Part shown: positions 16,488-26,049 of the stretch, in pieces
Numbering within the stretch: position 1 is the first letter of the stretch
Layout of the letters: every line of letters starts with the position of its first letter
From: Arthrobacter hankyongi
GTDB taxonomy: Bacteria > Actinomycetota > Actinomycetes > Actinomycetales > Micrococcaceae
Direction of reading: 5' to 3'
Assembly (NCBI RefSeq): GCF_022012395.1
Contig: NZ_JAKLTQ010000008.1
Location: 124,001-188,000, forward strand
DNA: 64,000 nt
The notes under the pieces: model-generated
Told to the model about the DNA's origin: nothing
Databases searched by the model: none
What the model saw: only the letters and a program-made list of their open reading frames with translations
Position numbers and translations under genes: made by a program

Positions 16488-16539
16488 AAGTCTTCCGGTG
16501 AGGTGGTGCTGTTGCCCCATCCACCTCACCGGAAGACTT
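16488..16539 (-). terminator. Strong hairpin terminator downstream of the HtrA-type protease gene
   Basis: Two perfect 19-bp arms (16488-16506 and 16521-16539) flank a 14-base loop. Read on the minus strand after the protease stop at 16592, the hairpin is followed by ACTTTCT. It separates protease transcription from the gvp cluster, which begins at 16315 on the same strand. The gvp promoter is therefore expected within about 16320-16487, where I could not define -35 and -10 boxes. Confidence 0.7.
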
Positions 16540-16591
16540 CGATGTGCCGGGAGTATCATGCCGAATGCCGTCGCTGGACGGCTTGGCACGG

Positions 16592-18163
16592 TCAGCTCTT
16601 CGGGGTCTCCCCGAGGGTGACATCCAACTTGCGCTGCTGGCCGTCGCGCACCACGGTCACCGCCACCTTGGAACCGCTGGTGTGCTCGCGGATGGCCGCG
16701 GTCAGGGACTGGCTGTCCTCGATCGGCCGGTTTTCAACGTCGGTGATCACGTCTCCCTTCCGGATGCCGGCGTCGGCCGCCGGGGAGCCGGAAACCACAT
16801 CGGCCACCGCTGCCCCGACGGAGAACTGCGTGTTCTGCGAGGAGCTCTCTGCCGCCTGGGCCGTGACGCTGACGCCCAAATAGCCGTGGCTGGCCTTGCC
16901 GTCGGCGATCAGTTCCTTGGCCACACGCTGGGCGTAGTTGCTGGGGATGGCAAACCCGACGCCGATGCTGCCGCTGTCCTGGCTGGAGGAGGCGATGGCC
17001 ACATTGACGCCGATCAGTTCGCCGGCCGTATTGACCAGCGCCCCGCCGGAGTTGCCGTGGTTGATGGCCGCGTCCGTCTGCATAACGTTCAGGTAGATGC
17101 TGCCCTTGTTGTTGGACTGGCCCTGTTCCTGGCCCGGGAACTGGAAGTTGAACTGGTCCTGGGGATTGCTCTGGCTGTTGTCGCCGGAATTCTCCGGAAC
17201 GGCCGAGGAGGAAACACTGATCGTCCGGTTCAGAGTGGAGATAATGCCGTCCGTCACGGTGCCGCTCAGGCCCAACGGCGAACCGATGGCGATGGCGGTA
17301 TCCCCGACGTTGAGCTTGTCCGAGTCCGCGAAGGCCACCGGGGTGAGGCCGGAAGCATCGATCTTGATCACGGCCAGGTCGGAGAGCGGATCCGTGCCGA
17401 CCACCGTGGCCTTGTGCACTTGGCCGTCCTGGGTGCGCACTTCCACCGTCGGATCGGACACGCTGCCGCCAAGGGTCACCACATGGGTGTTGGTGAGGAT
17501 GTGTCCTTCGGTGTCGAGGATGATGCCGGAACCGGATCCTCCGCTGCTGCCGCCGCTGACCGAGATGGTCACCACGCTCGGCGAGGCCTTGGCCGCCGCC
17601 GCGGTGATCTCGTTGACCGAATCCGTGTTGTTGACGATCAGCTGCCCGGACTGGGCGGCAGGGGCGATGGCGACCGGGGATCCGGCGGTCAGGGACTGGC
17701 TGCCGACGGCGACAGCACCGCCGGCCAGCCCGGCCAACAGCATTCCGGCCACCAGGGTGCCGGTACCAAAGCGCTTGCGCGACGACGGTTTGGCGGCTTG
17801 GAACGCAGCGGTGCGCGGGGTGTGTCCGGCGCCGGGGACCTGCCCGTCACCGGGGCCGTGGAACGAGGCACCCGGGGCATAGGCCCCGTAGCCGGGTGCG
17901 CCGTGCTCCGAGGGTCCCGGGGCTGCTGCCGGCGCCGGGCCGTCAGGCCGGTACCAGCCATCCTGCTGGCGGGGTGCGTTGCCGGTTTCCTCGGAAACGG
18001 GGCCGATCGGGCGGGTCTGGTTGGCCATGGGCGCGATGGGCTGGGTGTGCTGGGGGTCCGAGGCCGGAACGGGCGGCGCCGCCGCTTCGGCCGGGCCGGA
18101 CGGTGGCTTCTGCGGCTGCGGCGGCACCGGCCTGTCCGCCGGATCCTGCAGGTTCTCGCTCAT
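16592..18163 (-). CDS. Membrane-anchored HtrA/DegP-like serine protease (S1C) with PDZ domain
   Basis: This protein of about 523 aa has a Pro-rich cytoplasmic N-terminus of about 140 residues. A membrane anchor (LVAGMLLAGLAGGAVAV) and an extracytoplasmic trypsin-like domain follow. The catalytic triad is His in ILTNTHVVTLG, Asp in DPLSDLAVIKI and Ser in NHGNSGGALVN. A C-terminal PDZ domain (GYLGVSVTAQAAES through GDVITDVENRPIED) regulates activity or binds substrate. The ATG at 18163 has AAAGGA 7 bases before it; a longer frame upstream has no ribosome site. Such proteases degrade or refold damaged envelope proteins. It diverges from the TPM-domain/pspA genes, which also serve envelope stress. 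Confidence 0.93.
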   Translation of the reverse strand: MSENLQDPADRPVPPQPQKPPSGPAEAAAPPVPASDPQHTQPIAPMANQTRPIGPVSEETGNAPRQQDGWYRPDGPAPAAAPGPSEHGAPGYGAYAPGASFHGPGDGQVPGAGHTPRTAAFQAAKPSSRKRFGTGTLVAGMLLAGLAGGAVAVGSQSLTAGSPVAIAPAAQSGQLIVNNTDSVNEITAAAAKASPSVVTISVSGGSSGGSGSGIILDTEGHILTNTHVVTLGGSVSDPTVEVRTQDGQVHKATVVGTDPLSDLAVIKIDASGLTPVAFADSDKLNVGDTAIAIGSPLGLSGTVTDGIISTLNRTISVSSSAVPENSGDNSQSNPQDQFNFQFPGQEQGQSNNKGSIYLNVMQTDAAINHGNSGGALVNTAGELIGVNVAIASSSQDSGSIGVGFAIPSNYAQRVAKELIADGKASHGYLGVSVTAQAAESSSQNTQFSVGAAVADVVSGSPAADAGIRKGDVITDVENRPIEDSQSLTAAIREHTSGSKVAVTVVRDGQQRKLDVTLGETPKS

Positions 18164-18392
18164 ACTTATTCCTTTCATCGAACTAAGTCCACTATGCCTG
18201 CGCAGTCTGTGACAACTGCCTACATTTGCTGGAAGAAATCTGGGAGCTTGCCGAAAGCTCACGTGGTCCGCTTGTGTGGACGCTCCTTGAAGCGCCCCAT
18301 AGAATCAAAACCGGATGCAGGCACGGAGAATTCCGGCATCCGCACAACAATCGTCCGGTTCCCGGGGACCGGATCGCAACCGGGGGTTGTCC

Positions 18393-20459
18393 ATGCGATC
18401 ACTGATCCAGGCTCTCGCGGCGTTTAAGCTGCGGCTGGCCCTGCGACTTGCCGCAGTGGCCGGGCTAGTGGTGCTGCTTGCCGTCCCGGCGGCCGCCCAC
18501 GCCGAACCACCGGTAACCATTCCGCCAGGCGAGTTCGTGGTGGACAACGCCGGTGTCCTCGGCGACCAGGCCGGCGAGGTCGAAGATGCCGTGCGGAAAC
18601 TGCAGCAGGATCATGGAATCGGACTGTACCTCGTCTATGTGGACACCTTTACCAACCCGGACAATCCCCGTGAATGGGTGGTCGCAACGGCCCAGAAGAA
18701 AGGCCTGGGCAGCTCGGACGCCATGCTGGCCGTCGCCGTCGATCAGCGCGCAGCGCACTTCCAGGCCGGCCAAGGCGGCCCGCTGGCCGGCAAGGAGCAG
18801 GCCATCTACCAGTCCGTTGTTCCGGCGCTGGGCCGCAGCGACTGGGCGCAGGCGGGACTGGATGCCGTCGCCGCGGTCGAGGACGCCGCCAGCGGCGGCA
18901 GCGGCGCGGTCAAATCCGGTGGCTCCGGCGGATCGCTGGTCCCGGTGCTGCTGGTCGGCGTCGTTGCCGCGGGCGGGGTGGGCACCTACCTCTATGTCCG
19001 CAACCGGCGCGGCAAGGCAGCCGGTGGGCCGGGCAAGGCACGGACCGGCGGCCCGCCGCAGGACCCCAACGATGCGCTGAGCGTGGAGCAGCTGCGCCGC
19101 AAGGCTTCCAGCCTGCTGGTCGCCGCCGACGACGCGATCAAGTCCAGCGAACAGGAGTTCGGCTTCGCGCTGGCCCAGTACGGCGAGGAAGCCGTGCGGC
19201 CCTACCGGGAGGATATCGACGCCGCCAAGCTGCACATGATGGAGTCCTTCAAGCTGCAGCAGCAGCTTGATGACCACGTACCGGACACCGAGGAACAGCA
19301 GCGGGCCTGGCTCGGGGACATCATTCGGCGGTGCGAGGCCGTGAATGAATCGCTCGAGCGGCACAAAGCGGACTTCGACGCGCTCCGCAAGCTCGAAGCG
19401 ACGGCACCGGAGGCCCTGGAAACGGTCCGCGCCGCCGCCCGGACAACCCGGGACCGGCTGGCAGAAGGCACGGACCAGCTACAGCAGCTGCGGGCCGGTT
19501 ACCTGGACTCGGCGCTGGCCCAGATTGCGGACAATGTGGGCCAGGCCCAGGAACGGCTGGACTTCGCGGAGAGCACCGCGGCCACGGCGCAGGAAAAGCT
19601 CGACGCCGCCGACCGCAGCGCCGCCGTCGTCGCCATCCGCTCCGCCGAAGAAGCGGTCCACCAGGCGGACGTGCTGCTCGAGGCGATCGGCAGGACCGCC
19701 CGCGACCTCGGCACCGCCCGGCAGGCGCTGGAATCCGCCGTCGCCGACGCCGCCCAGGACCTCGCCCAGGCCAGGGCCCTGGCCGGCAGCGGCCAGCATC
19801 CGGAACTGGCCGGTCCGGCAGCGGCCATGGAGGCCGCGCTGGGTACGGTCAAGCAGGCGGTGGCGGCGGGCCGGATCGATCCGCAGGCCGTCCTGCAGAA
19901 CCTGGACGCCGCCCAGCGGCAGCTGGACAGTGCGCTGGTGGGGGTCAGGGACCAGCAGGAACGCATCCGCCGGGCCCGTGAGCAGCTGCAGCAGGCGATC
20001 ATGTCCGCCCAGGCGCAGATCGCCGGGACCTCCGACTACATCCGGGCCCGGCGCGGCGGGGTCGGCAGCCAGGCCCGGACCCGGCTGGCCGAGGCCGAAC
20101 GCCATCTGGACCAGGCCATCCAGGTCGCGGATGCGGATCCGGAGCGCGCCCTGAACTATGCCAACCAGGCCAATGCCCTGGCCCAGCAGGCCAGCCAGCT
20201 GGCCCAGCAGGACGTCGACGATTTCAGCGGCATGGGCGGTTTCGGCGGCGGACGCCGCGGCGGCGGCGGAGGCATGGGCGGCGCCATCCTCGGCGGCATC
20301 CTGATCGATTCGATCCTGCGCGGCGGCCACCATGGCGGGGGCGGAGGCGGAGGCGGAGGCATTTTCGGCGGCGGCGGCTTCGGCGGCTTCGGCGGAGGCG
20401 GAGGCGGGGGCTTTGGCGGCGGCTTTGGTGACAGCGGAGGCGCCGGCGGCAATTTCTAG
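18393..20459 (+). CDS. TPM-domain secreted or membrane protein with long coiled coil and Gly-rich tail
   Basis: This protein of about 688 aa starts at ATG 18393. It has a signal sequence ending near AAAHA, a TPM/TLP18.3 domain (about 45-165, with FVVDNAGVLGDQAGEVEDAV and GIGLYLVYVDTF), and a membrane helix (LVPVLLVGVVAAGGVGTYLYV). A long coiled-coil region rich in Gln, Ala and Glu (about 240-620) and a Gly/Phe-rich C-terminus follow. The family is poorly understood; TPM domains occur in a photosystem repair factor. pspA lies 93 bases downstream on the same strand. The coiled coil is on the cytoplasmic side if the N-terminal domain is outside, so it could contact PspA (inference). Confidence 0.85.
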   Translation: MRSLIQALAAFKLRLALRLAAVAGLVVLLAVPAAAHAEPPVTIPPGEFVVDNAGVLGDQAGEVEDAVRKLQQDHGIGLYLVYVDTFTNPDNPREWVVATAQKKGLGSSDAMLAVAVDQRAAHFQAGQGGPLAGKEQAIYQSVVPALGRSDWAQAGLDAVAAVEDAASGGSGAVKSGGSGGSLVPVLLVGVVAAGGVGTYLYVRNRRGKAAGGPGKARTGGPPQDPNDALSVEQLRRKASSLLVAADDAIKSSEQEFGFALAQYGEEAVRPYREDIDAAKLHMMESFKLQQQLDDHVPDTEEQQRAWLGDIIRRCEAVNESLERHKADFDALRKLEATAPEALETVRAAARTTRDRLAEGTDQLQQLRAGYLDSALAQIADNVGQAQERLDFAESTAATAQEKLDAADRSAAVVAIRSAEEAVHQADVLLEAIGRTARDLGTARQALESAVADAAQDLAQARALAGSGQHPELAGPAAAMEAALGTVKQAVAAGRIDPQAVLQNLDAAQRQLDSALVGVRDQQERIRRAREQLQQAIMSAQAQIAGTSDYIRARRGGVGSQARTRLAEAERHLDQAIQVADADPERALNYANQANALAQQASQLAQQDVDDFSGMGGFGGGRRGGGGGMGGAILGGILIDSILRGGHHGGGGGGGGGIFGGGGFGGFGGGGGGGFGGGFGDSGGAGGNF

Positions 20460-20552
20460 GTGCCCGGCTCCCCCACCGGCCGGCCCGGCCGGGACAGGGT
20501 TTTGATTAGTTGTTCAGGGTTTCCATTGGTAGGCAGAAGGAAGGGCAATATC

Positions 20553-21302
20553 GTGGTAAAGCAGTCAATATTCGGCCGCATCGCACAGCTGGCCAAGGCC
20601 AACATCAACGCGCTGCTGGACCAGGCGGAGGACCCGCAGAAAATGCTGGACCAGATGGTCCGGGACTACAGCAACAACATCGCCGAAGCCGAAAGCGCCA
20701 TCGCCCAGACCATCGGCAACCTGCGGATGCTGCAGGACGATTACAACGAAGACCTGGCCAATGCCAAAGACTGGGGCAACAAGGCACTGGCGGCGAGCCG
20801 GCAGGCAGACAAGTACCGTACCGAGGGCAACACCTTGGACGCACAGAAGTTCGACAACCTGGCCAAGGTCGCCATCCAGCGGCAGATCGCCTCCGAAAAC
20901 GAGGCCAAGGGTGCCGAGCCGACGATCGCCTCGCAGACCGAAATCGTGGACAAGCTCAAGACGGGCCTGAACCAGATGAAGGGCAAGCTCGTTGAGCTGC
21001 AGAGCAAGCGCGACGAGCTGATTTCCCGGGCCAAGATGGCGCAGGCACAGCTGCAGGTCCATGACGCCATCAAGAGTATCGACATCATGGATCCCACCAG
21101 CGAAGTCAGCCGCTTCGAGGAAAAGGTCCGCCGCGAGGAGGCCAGGGTCCGCGGCGCCAACGAACTGGCCGCCTCCAGCCTCGACACCCAGTTCGAGAGC
21201 CTCGAGGACCTGGGCGAACAGACGGAGATCGAGGCCCGGCTGGCCGCGCTCAAGGCGGGCAACGCCGCGCCGTCGCCCGCCTCGATCGAATCCGGCCAGT
21301 AG
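20553..21302 (+). CDS. pspA: Phage shock protein A / Vipp1-like membrane-stress protein
   Basis: This 249-aa ESCRT-III-like coiled-coil protein starts at GTG 20553, with AAGGAAGGG upstream. The N-terminal amphipathic helix region reads VKQSIFGRIAQLAKANINAL, then the family signature DQAEDPQKMLDQMVRDY. Long helices follow, with SRAKMAQAQLQVHDAI and FEEKVRREEARVRGANEL. PspA oligomers bind stressed membranes and limit proton leakage. The gene is coupled with the TPM-domain gene upstream and ends in a strong terminator. It has none of the enterobacterial psp partners. Confidence 0.93.
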   Translation: MVKQSIFGRIAQLAKANINALLDQAEDPQKMLDQMVRDYSNNIAEAESAIAQTIGNLRMLQDDYNEDLANAKDWGNKALAASRQADKYRTEGNTLDAQKFDNLAKVAIQRQIASENEAKGAEPTIASQTEIVDKLKTGLNQMKGKLVELQSKRDELISRAKMAQAQLQVHDAIKSIDIMDPTSEVSRFEEKVRREEARVRGANELAASSLDTQFESLEDLGEQTEIEARLAALKAGNAAPSPASIESGQ

Positions 21303-21314
21303 CGTCTGGACAAC

Positions 21315-21351
21315 AAAGCAGGGCGGTCCCGATCGGGACCGCCCTGCTTTT
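21315..21351. terminator. Perfect palindromic bidirectional terminator between pspA and tRNA-fMet
   Basis: AGCAGGGCGGTCCCGA and its exact complement (21317-21348) meet with no unpaired loop bases, and A-runs and T-runs flank both sides. It can terminate pspA on the plus strand and the tRNA on the minus strand. In RNA, a few central bases would open to form the loop. Confidence 0.85.
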
Positions 21352-21353
21352 GA

Positions 21354-21430
21354 TGGTTGCGGGGAGAGGATTTGAACCTCTGACCTCTGGGTTATGAGCC
21401 CAGCGAGCTACCGAACTGCTCCACCCCGCG
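21354..21430 (-). tRNA. Initiator tRNA-fMet (CAT anticodon)
   Basis: The minus strand reads CGCGGGG (acceptor) through the CAT anticodon in GGGCTCATAACCC to CCCCGCA-A-CCA. C1 faces A72, a mismatch that is the hallmark of bacterial initiator tRNA. The three G-C pairs of the anticodon stem are the second hallmark. The TTCAAAT T-loop is intact. The 3' CCA is encoded. It is 77 bases long including CCA, and lies 52 bases after the UPF0182 stop. Confidence 0.97.
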
Positions 21431-21482
21431 GCGACTCATGCAACTTTACCGGCCGCGGGGTGGGGATGCAAATCCGGACGCG

Positions 21483-24473
21483 TCAGCGGCTCGGCGTGGG
21501 CGTCGGCGTAGGTGTCGCGCTGCCGCCGGTGGACGGAGCGGTTCCGGCGATCTGGGCTTCGGCGTTGATCGCGTCCTGGAGTGCCTTCTGCAGCTTCTGC
21601 TGGGCCGTGCCATAGGCAGCGAAGTCGCCCTTGGACAGTGCGGCCTGGCCTTCCTCGATGGCCGCCCGGGCGTTCTGCAGGGCCGTCTGCAGCTTCTCCT
21701 GGGCCGTGACCTCCTGGGTGGGAGGCGTCGCCGGCGTCTGGCCGACGTTGCCCTCGTCCCCGGTGGTCGCTCCCGAGTTGCCTTGGAACACCTGGTCCAG
21801 CGCCTCGGCCAGGGTCGGCGCGAAGCCCACCTTCTCGCCGAAGCTGACCAGCACCCGGCGAAGCGTGGGATAGGACGAGGCACCGGAGGACTGCACGTAG
21901 ACCGGCTGGACATACAGCATGCCGCCGCCGACCGGCAGGCTCAGCAGGTTGCCGTTGATGACCTCGGAGGCGCCTTGGCGCAGCAGGTTCAGGGCCTGCG
22001 AGACGGTGGTGTCCGAGTTGAACAGGTTCTGGGCCTGGCCGGGGCCCGGAACGGTCACCGACCGCGGCAGCTCAAGCAGCCGCAGCTTGCCGTAGTCCGG
22101 GGACTTCTGCCCGTCCTTGCCGATGCCCGCGTCCGCTTCCGCGGCGAGGAAGCCGTAGAGCACGTTGCGCGGTTCTTCGCCGTCGGCCGTAAACGGAATG
22201 AACGGCGTGGTCAGCGAGAAGGCTGCGCTGTCCTGCCCGGGCATCTTCAGCGACAGGTAGTATGGCGGCTGCTTGACCGTGGTCTTCGCGCCGAGGGTGG
22301 GATCGGTCGGCACGCTCCAGGCGTCCGAGTTGGAGTAGAACCGGTCGACGCTGGTCACGTGGTAGCGGCCCAGCAGCTCGCGCTGGACCTTGAAAAGGTC
22401 CTCCGGGTAGCGCACGTGGGACATGAGCTCGGCCGACATCTGGCTGTACGGCTTGAGCGTGGTCGGGAAAACCTTCTGCCAGGCCTTCAGCAGCGGATCC
22501 TTGTCATCCCAGGCATACAGGGTGACCGAACCGTCGTACGCGTCCACCGTGGCCTTGACCGCGTTGCGGATGTAGTTCACATCCTGCGGCGGCAGCGCCA
22601 CGGTCCGTCCGCCGGCGGTCAGCGAGTCCGCCGTGGCCGAGGCCAGCTGCTGCGGGGTGGAGTAGGGGAAATGCTGGCTGGTGGTGTAGCCGTCCACGAT
22701 CCACTTGACCCGGCCGTCGATGATGGCCGGGTACGCGTTGCCGTCGACCGTCAGGTACGGGGCCACCTTCTCGACCCGGTCGCGGGGATTGCGGTCGTAG
22801 AGGATCTGGGATTCGGAATTGACCGCGTCCGAGAGCATGAGGTCGGTGGACTGGAACTTCAGCGCGTAGACCAGCCGGTTGAACCAGTTGCCGACATTCG
22901 GTCCGCCGTTGCCGACGAAGGTGTTCTTGGATTCGGTGTCCGAGTCCTCGCTCTGCGGCCGGTCGATCTCCACCGGGGCGGCGCCTTTGGGGCCGCCGAC
23001 GATCGAATAGTCCGGCGAATACTCGCCGAAGTAGATCCGCGGTTCGTAGGTCTTGTCATTGCCGAGCACACCGGTGGACGGAATGCCCGAAAGCATGAAG
23101 GAAGGCTTGCCGTCGGCCTGGACCTTGGAGCCGGCCGCTGCCACCACGCCGTAGCCGTGGGTGAACAAAACGTGCTCGTTGAACCAACCGGCCGGCACGC
23201 CCGCGGTGTTCAGTTCGCGCACCGCGATCACGGTGTCCTGGGTTTCGCCGTTGACGTCGTAGCGGTCCACGTTCAGCGTGGGGGCGAACTGGTAGTACTG
23301 GCGGAACTGCTCGAGCTGGCCGAATGCGTCCGAGACCAGGTTCGGGTCCAGCAGGCGGATGTTCGCGGTGGTTTCCGCGTCCTTGCGCAACGCCCCAGCC
23401 TCCGCGTTCACGGTGGCGTTGTAGGGCGTGACCTCGGTGTCGGTGAGCCCGTAGGCCTGGCGGGTCAGGGCGATGTTCCGCTCGATGTACTGGCGCTCCA
23501 GGCTCAGTTCGGAGGGGGTCACCTGGAAGCGCTGGACCACCCAGGGGTACACGCCGCCGGCCAGGATGGCCGTGATCACCAGCATCGCGGTGCCGACCAG
23601 CGGCAGCCGCCAGCGTCCCATGACCGCGGCGACGATGAAGAGGATCGCCACGATCACTGCCGCCACGGCAAGGATCGACTTGGTCGGGATGACGGCATTG
23701 ACATCCGTGTAGAGGGCACCGGCCCACTTGCCCGAAGTGGACTGCAGGGTGCTGTACCGGTCGAGCCAGTAGTTGACCCCCTGCAGGAGCAGGAACAGGG
23801 CGGCGAAGACCGCGATGTGGATCCGTGCCGCCGTCGAGGCGAACAGGCCCTTTTCTTCCAGACGGATCCCGCCGTAGAGATAATGCGTCAGCAGGCCTGC
23901 GATGCCGGCGATCAGGACCACACTGACCAGGAAGCCGGTCACGAAGCCGATGAAGGGCAGCGTATTGAGGTAGAAGCTGTAGTCCAGGCCGAACTGAGGA
24001 TCCGCGGTGCCGAACGGCTCCTGGTTGAAGAACAGCAGCACCGTCTGCCACGCGGAGGCCGCGGCCGTTCCCGCAAACCCGCCGAGCACCACCGGAATGC
24101 CGATCATCAGCAGCTTCCGCACCGGCTCCAGCTGCGCCTGGTAGCGGTTCAGGTTCTCCTGCAGCGAGCTATCGGGGGCATAGACCGGACGCGACCGGTA
24201 GGCGATCCGCAGGCTGAGATAGACCGAGACGGACATGATCAGGAAAGCAGCCAGGAAGATGGCGATCTTGGTGCCGTTTTCCTTCAGGAAGACTTCCAGG
24301 AAGCCGAGCTGGTTGTACCACAGGACGTCTGCGTACACCTGGGAGAAGAAGACAAAGCCAACCACCAGCACGGCGACCACAACCAGGGTGGGCACCAAGG
24401 CGGAGCGCTTCCGTCCAAGTTTGGTCGGCGGCGTCGGCCGCTCGTCATAGGGCCGGTCTGGTCCGAAAGTCAC
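21483..24473 (-). CDS. UPF0182 family membrane protein
   Basis: This large membrane protein of about 996 aa starts at GTG 24473 with GAGG about 6 bases upstream. The first 320 or so residues hold about seven membrane helices (for example [20 protein letters not shown] and [16 protein letters not shown]). A long extracytoplasmic domain follows, with [26 protein letters not shown]-like spacing absent, and [13 protein letters not shown] and MLSGIPSTG conserved. A low-complexity Thr/Pro tail ends it. The family (COG1615) is common in actinobacteria and its function is unknown. The initiator tRNA lies downstream on the same strand. Confidence 0.92.
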   Translation of the reverse strand: MTFGPDRPYDERPTPPTKLGRKRSALVPTLVVVAVLVVGFVFFSQVYADVLWYNQLGFLEVFLKENGTKIAIFLAAFLIMSVSVYLSLRIAYRSRPVYAPDSSLQENLNRYQAQLEPVRKLLMIGIPVVLGGFAGTAAASAWQTVLLFFNQEPFGTADPQFGLDYSFYLNTLPFIGFVTGFLVSVVLIAGIAGLLTHYLYGGIRLEEKGLFASTAARIHIAVFAALFLLLQGVNYWLDRYSTLQSTSGKWAGALYTDVNAVIPTKSILAVAAVIVAILFIVAAVMGRWRLPLVGTAMLVITAILAGGVYPWVVQRFQVTPSELSLERQYIERNIALTRQAYGLTDTEVTPYNATVNAEAGALRKDAETTANIRLLDPNLVSDAFGQLEQFRQYYQFAPTLNVDRYDVNGETQDTVIAVRELNTAGVPAGWFNEHVLFTHGYGVVAAAGSKVQADGKPSFMLSGIPSTGVLGNDKTYEPRIYFGEYSPDYSIVGGPKGAAPVEIDRPQSEDSDTESKNTFVGNGGPNVGNWFNRLVYALKFQSTDLMLSDAVNSESQILYDRNPRDRVEKVAPYLTVDGNAYPAIIDGRVKWIVDGYTTSQHFPYSTPQQLASATADSLTAGGRTVALPPQDVNYIRNAVKATVDAYDGSVTLYAWDDKDPLLKAWQKVFPTTLKPYSQMSAELMSHVRYPEDLFKVQRELLGRYHVTSVDRFYSNSDAWSVPTDPTLGAKTTVKQPPYYLSLKMPGQDSAAFSLTTPFIPFTADGEEPRNVLYGFLAAEADAGIGKDGQKSPDYGKLRLLELPRSVTVPGPGQAQNLFNSDTTVSQALNLLRQGASEVINGNLLSLPVGGGMLYVQPVYVQSSGASSYPTLRRVLVSFGEKVGFAPTLAEALDQVFQGNSGATTGDEGNVGQTPATPPTQEVTAQEKLQTALQNARAAIEEGQAALSKGDFAAYGTAQQKLQKALQDAINAEAQIAGTAPSTGGSATPTPTPTPSR

Positions 24474-24591
24474 TCGTTACCTCATCGTCTGGTGCTTAGC
24501 TCGCGAAGAACCCCGCGACTGCATGGGAGTATCCCTCGCTTGAACCACGATTGAGCAGCCACAGAGGTTCCGCCTCCTGCCATTCTGCCCT

Positions 24592-24631
24592 GCCGGTTCC
24601 GGCCGGAGCCACCTAGCGGGCCGGAACCGGC
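24592..24631 (-). terminator. 13-bp-stem hairpin after the Lon-like PDZ protease gene
   Basis: GCCGGTTCCGGCC (24592-24604) and GGCCGGAACCGGC (24619-24631) are perfect complements with a 14-base loop. They lie between the PDZ gene stop (24702) and the UPF0182 start (24473), both on the minus strand. No T-run follows, so it may be a terminator or a structured leader. Confidence 0.5.
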
Positions 24632-24701
24632 GAATCTGTGTCCCGATTGTGACTGAAAACGGATTGACTGCCACGCTGATCCGCCGTTGAGGCTCTTTTC
24701 C

Positions 24702-25796
24702 TTATCCACAGCTGGGCAGTGCCGAGGAGTCCTTGCCCTGCCCGATGAGCGTCACGGCATCCACGGCCTCCGTCAGGGTGGAGACCTTCACCACCTGCAT
24801 GTGGTCCGGGACGTGCCCGGACACCTCACCGCAGTTGTCCGCCGGGGCCAAAAAGACGGTGGCGCCGCGCTCTGCGGCGCCGAGCATCTTCTGGGCAATG
24901 CCGCCGATCGGCCCGACCTCGCCGTCGGCGTCGATGGTGCCGGTGCCGGCGAAGTGCTTACCGCCGGTCATCGGCCCGGGGGTGAGCTTGTCGACGATCC
25001 CGAGCGCGAACATCATCCCCGCGCTCGGACCGCCGACATTGTCCAGCTGGATCTTGACCTGGTAGGGAAAGGAATAGGCGATCCGCAGTGCCACCCCAAG
25101 CTGGTACACGCCCTGGGGATTGGCCTTCGGTGCGATCTTCTCCGTGATCCGCTCGCCGTTCCGGCGCACACCGAGATCCACCGCCTGCCCGCCGCTGGCA
25201 TTGAGTTCGCCGCGCAGGACATCGATGTCCTTGACCGTCTTGCCGTTGACGGTTTCGATCGCGTCGCCGACCTTGAGCACGCCCTTCGAGGCCGAGTCGT
25301 CCGCGAAACCGGCCACGGACAGCTTCTGGCCGTAGTCCACGCCCAGATAGCTGAACGCCGCCGCCACCGAGGATTCCTGCGAGGACGTCATCGCTGCGGT
25401 GTTCTGTTCGTTGATCTGCTCGCCGGTGGTTCCCGGCGGGTAGACGAGTTCGACCGGTGAAACACTGCGTGCCGGATCCAGCCAGCCCGCCAGCACCTCC
25501 AGGAAGGTGACCGGCGCGTTCGGCCCGCCGCTGACATAGACGGTGGTCAGGTCCAGATCGCCGGTCGCGGGATAGGTGGTCCGGCCGGGGATCTCGATCA
25601 ACGGCCGTTTCTGCAGCTCGCCAATGGTATTGAACGTCGGGCCCGGCGACTCCACCACGTACGGCGCCGGCAGGGCCAGCGCCGCCAGACCCAGCAGTAC
25701 GGCGGCCGCGCCGGAACCGAGCAGCACTGCCCGCCGCCGGCCGGCGCGCCGGCGCGCGGGAGCCGGGCGTTCGTCGTGGGCTGTCTGCTGGACCAA
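24702..25796 (-). CDS. YlbL-like membrane-anchored Lon-type (S16) protease with PDZ domain
   Basis: This 364-aa protein has a basic N-terminus, a membrane anchor (VLLGSGAAAVLLGLAALALP), a PDZ domain (about 165-225, KLSVAGFADDSASKGVLKVG) and a C-terminal Lon proteolytic domain. The catalytic Ser is in GGPSAGMMFALG, and the dyad Lys is in GPIGGIAQKMLGA. The start is a TTG at 25796, supported by AAAGGAAG a few bases upstream. The family degrades membrane or secreted substrates; YlbL is the best-known member. It diverges from the DUF2342 gene. Mycobacteria have a comparable pair. Confidence 0.9.
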   Translation of the reverse strand: MVQQTAHDERPAPARRRAGRRRAVLLGSGAAAVLLGLAALALPAPYVVESPGPTFNTIGELQKRPLIEIPGRTTYPATGDLDLTTVYVSGGPNAPVTFLEVLAGWLDPARSVSPVELVYPPGTTGEQINEQNTAAMTSSQESSVAAAFSYLGVDYGQKLSVAGFADDSASKGVLKVGDAIETVNGKTVKDIDVLRGELNASGGQAVDLGVRRNGERITEKIAPKANPQGVYQLGVALRIAYSFPYQVKIQLDNVGGPSAGMMFALGIVDKLTPGPMTGGKHFAGTGTIDADGEVGPIGGIAQKMLGAAERGATVFLAPADNCGEVSGHVPDHMQVVKVSTLTEAVDAVTLIGQGKDSSALPSCG

Positions 25797-26049
25797 ATAG
25801 CTTCCTTTTCACTGGACGTTGCCGCACCGACGCCGGGGCGGATGCAGAAAGATACGCCGGCTGGTCCCGGCGCAGGAACCAGCCTACGCCGTCGTACTGG
25901 ACGGATGCTGGGAAGGGCGCCCGCCGCGCGGCCGGATCCGGACCAACGCCCAGAGCGAACGAGGCAGCAGCGGCGGCGACAAGGCCGATTTACTGCCGGT
26001 AACGTGGAGCTATACCCGCAGAAAAACCCCACGAGAAGCGGTGGTACAG

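Noticed and set aside
21438-24554. Plus-strand open frame of about 1038 codons over the UPF0182 gene
   Set aside because: Composition is Gly/Arg/His/Val with no recognisable domain; it is the antisense of a strongly supported membrane protein.
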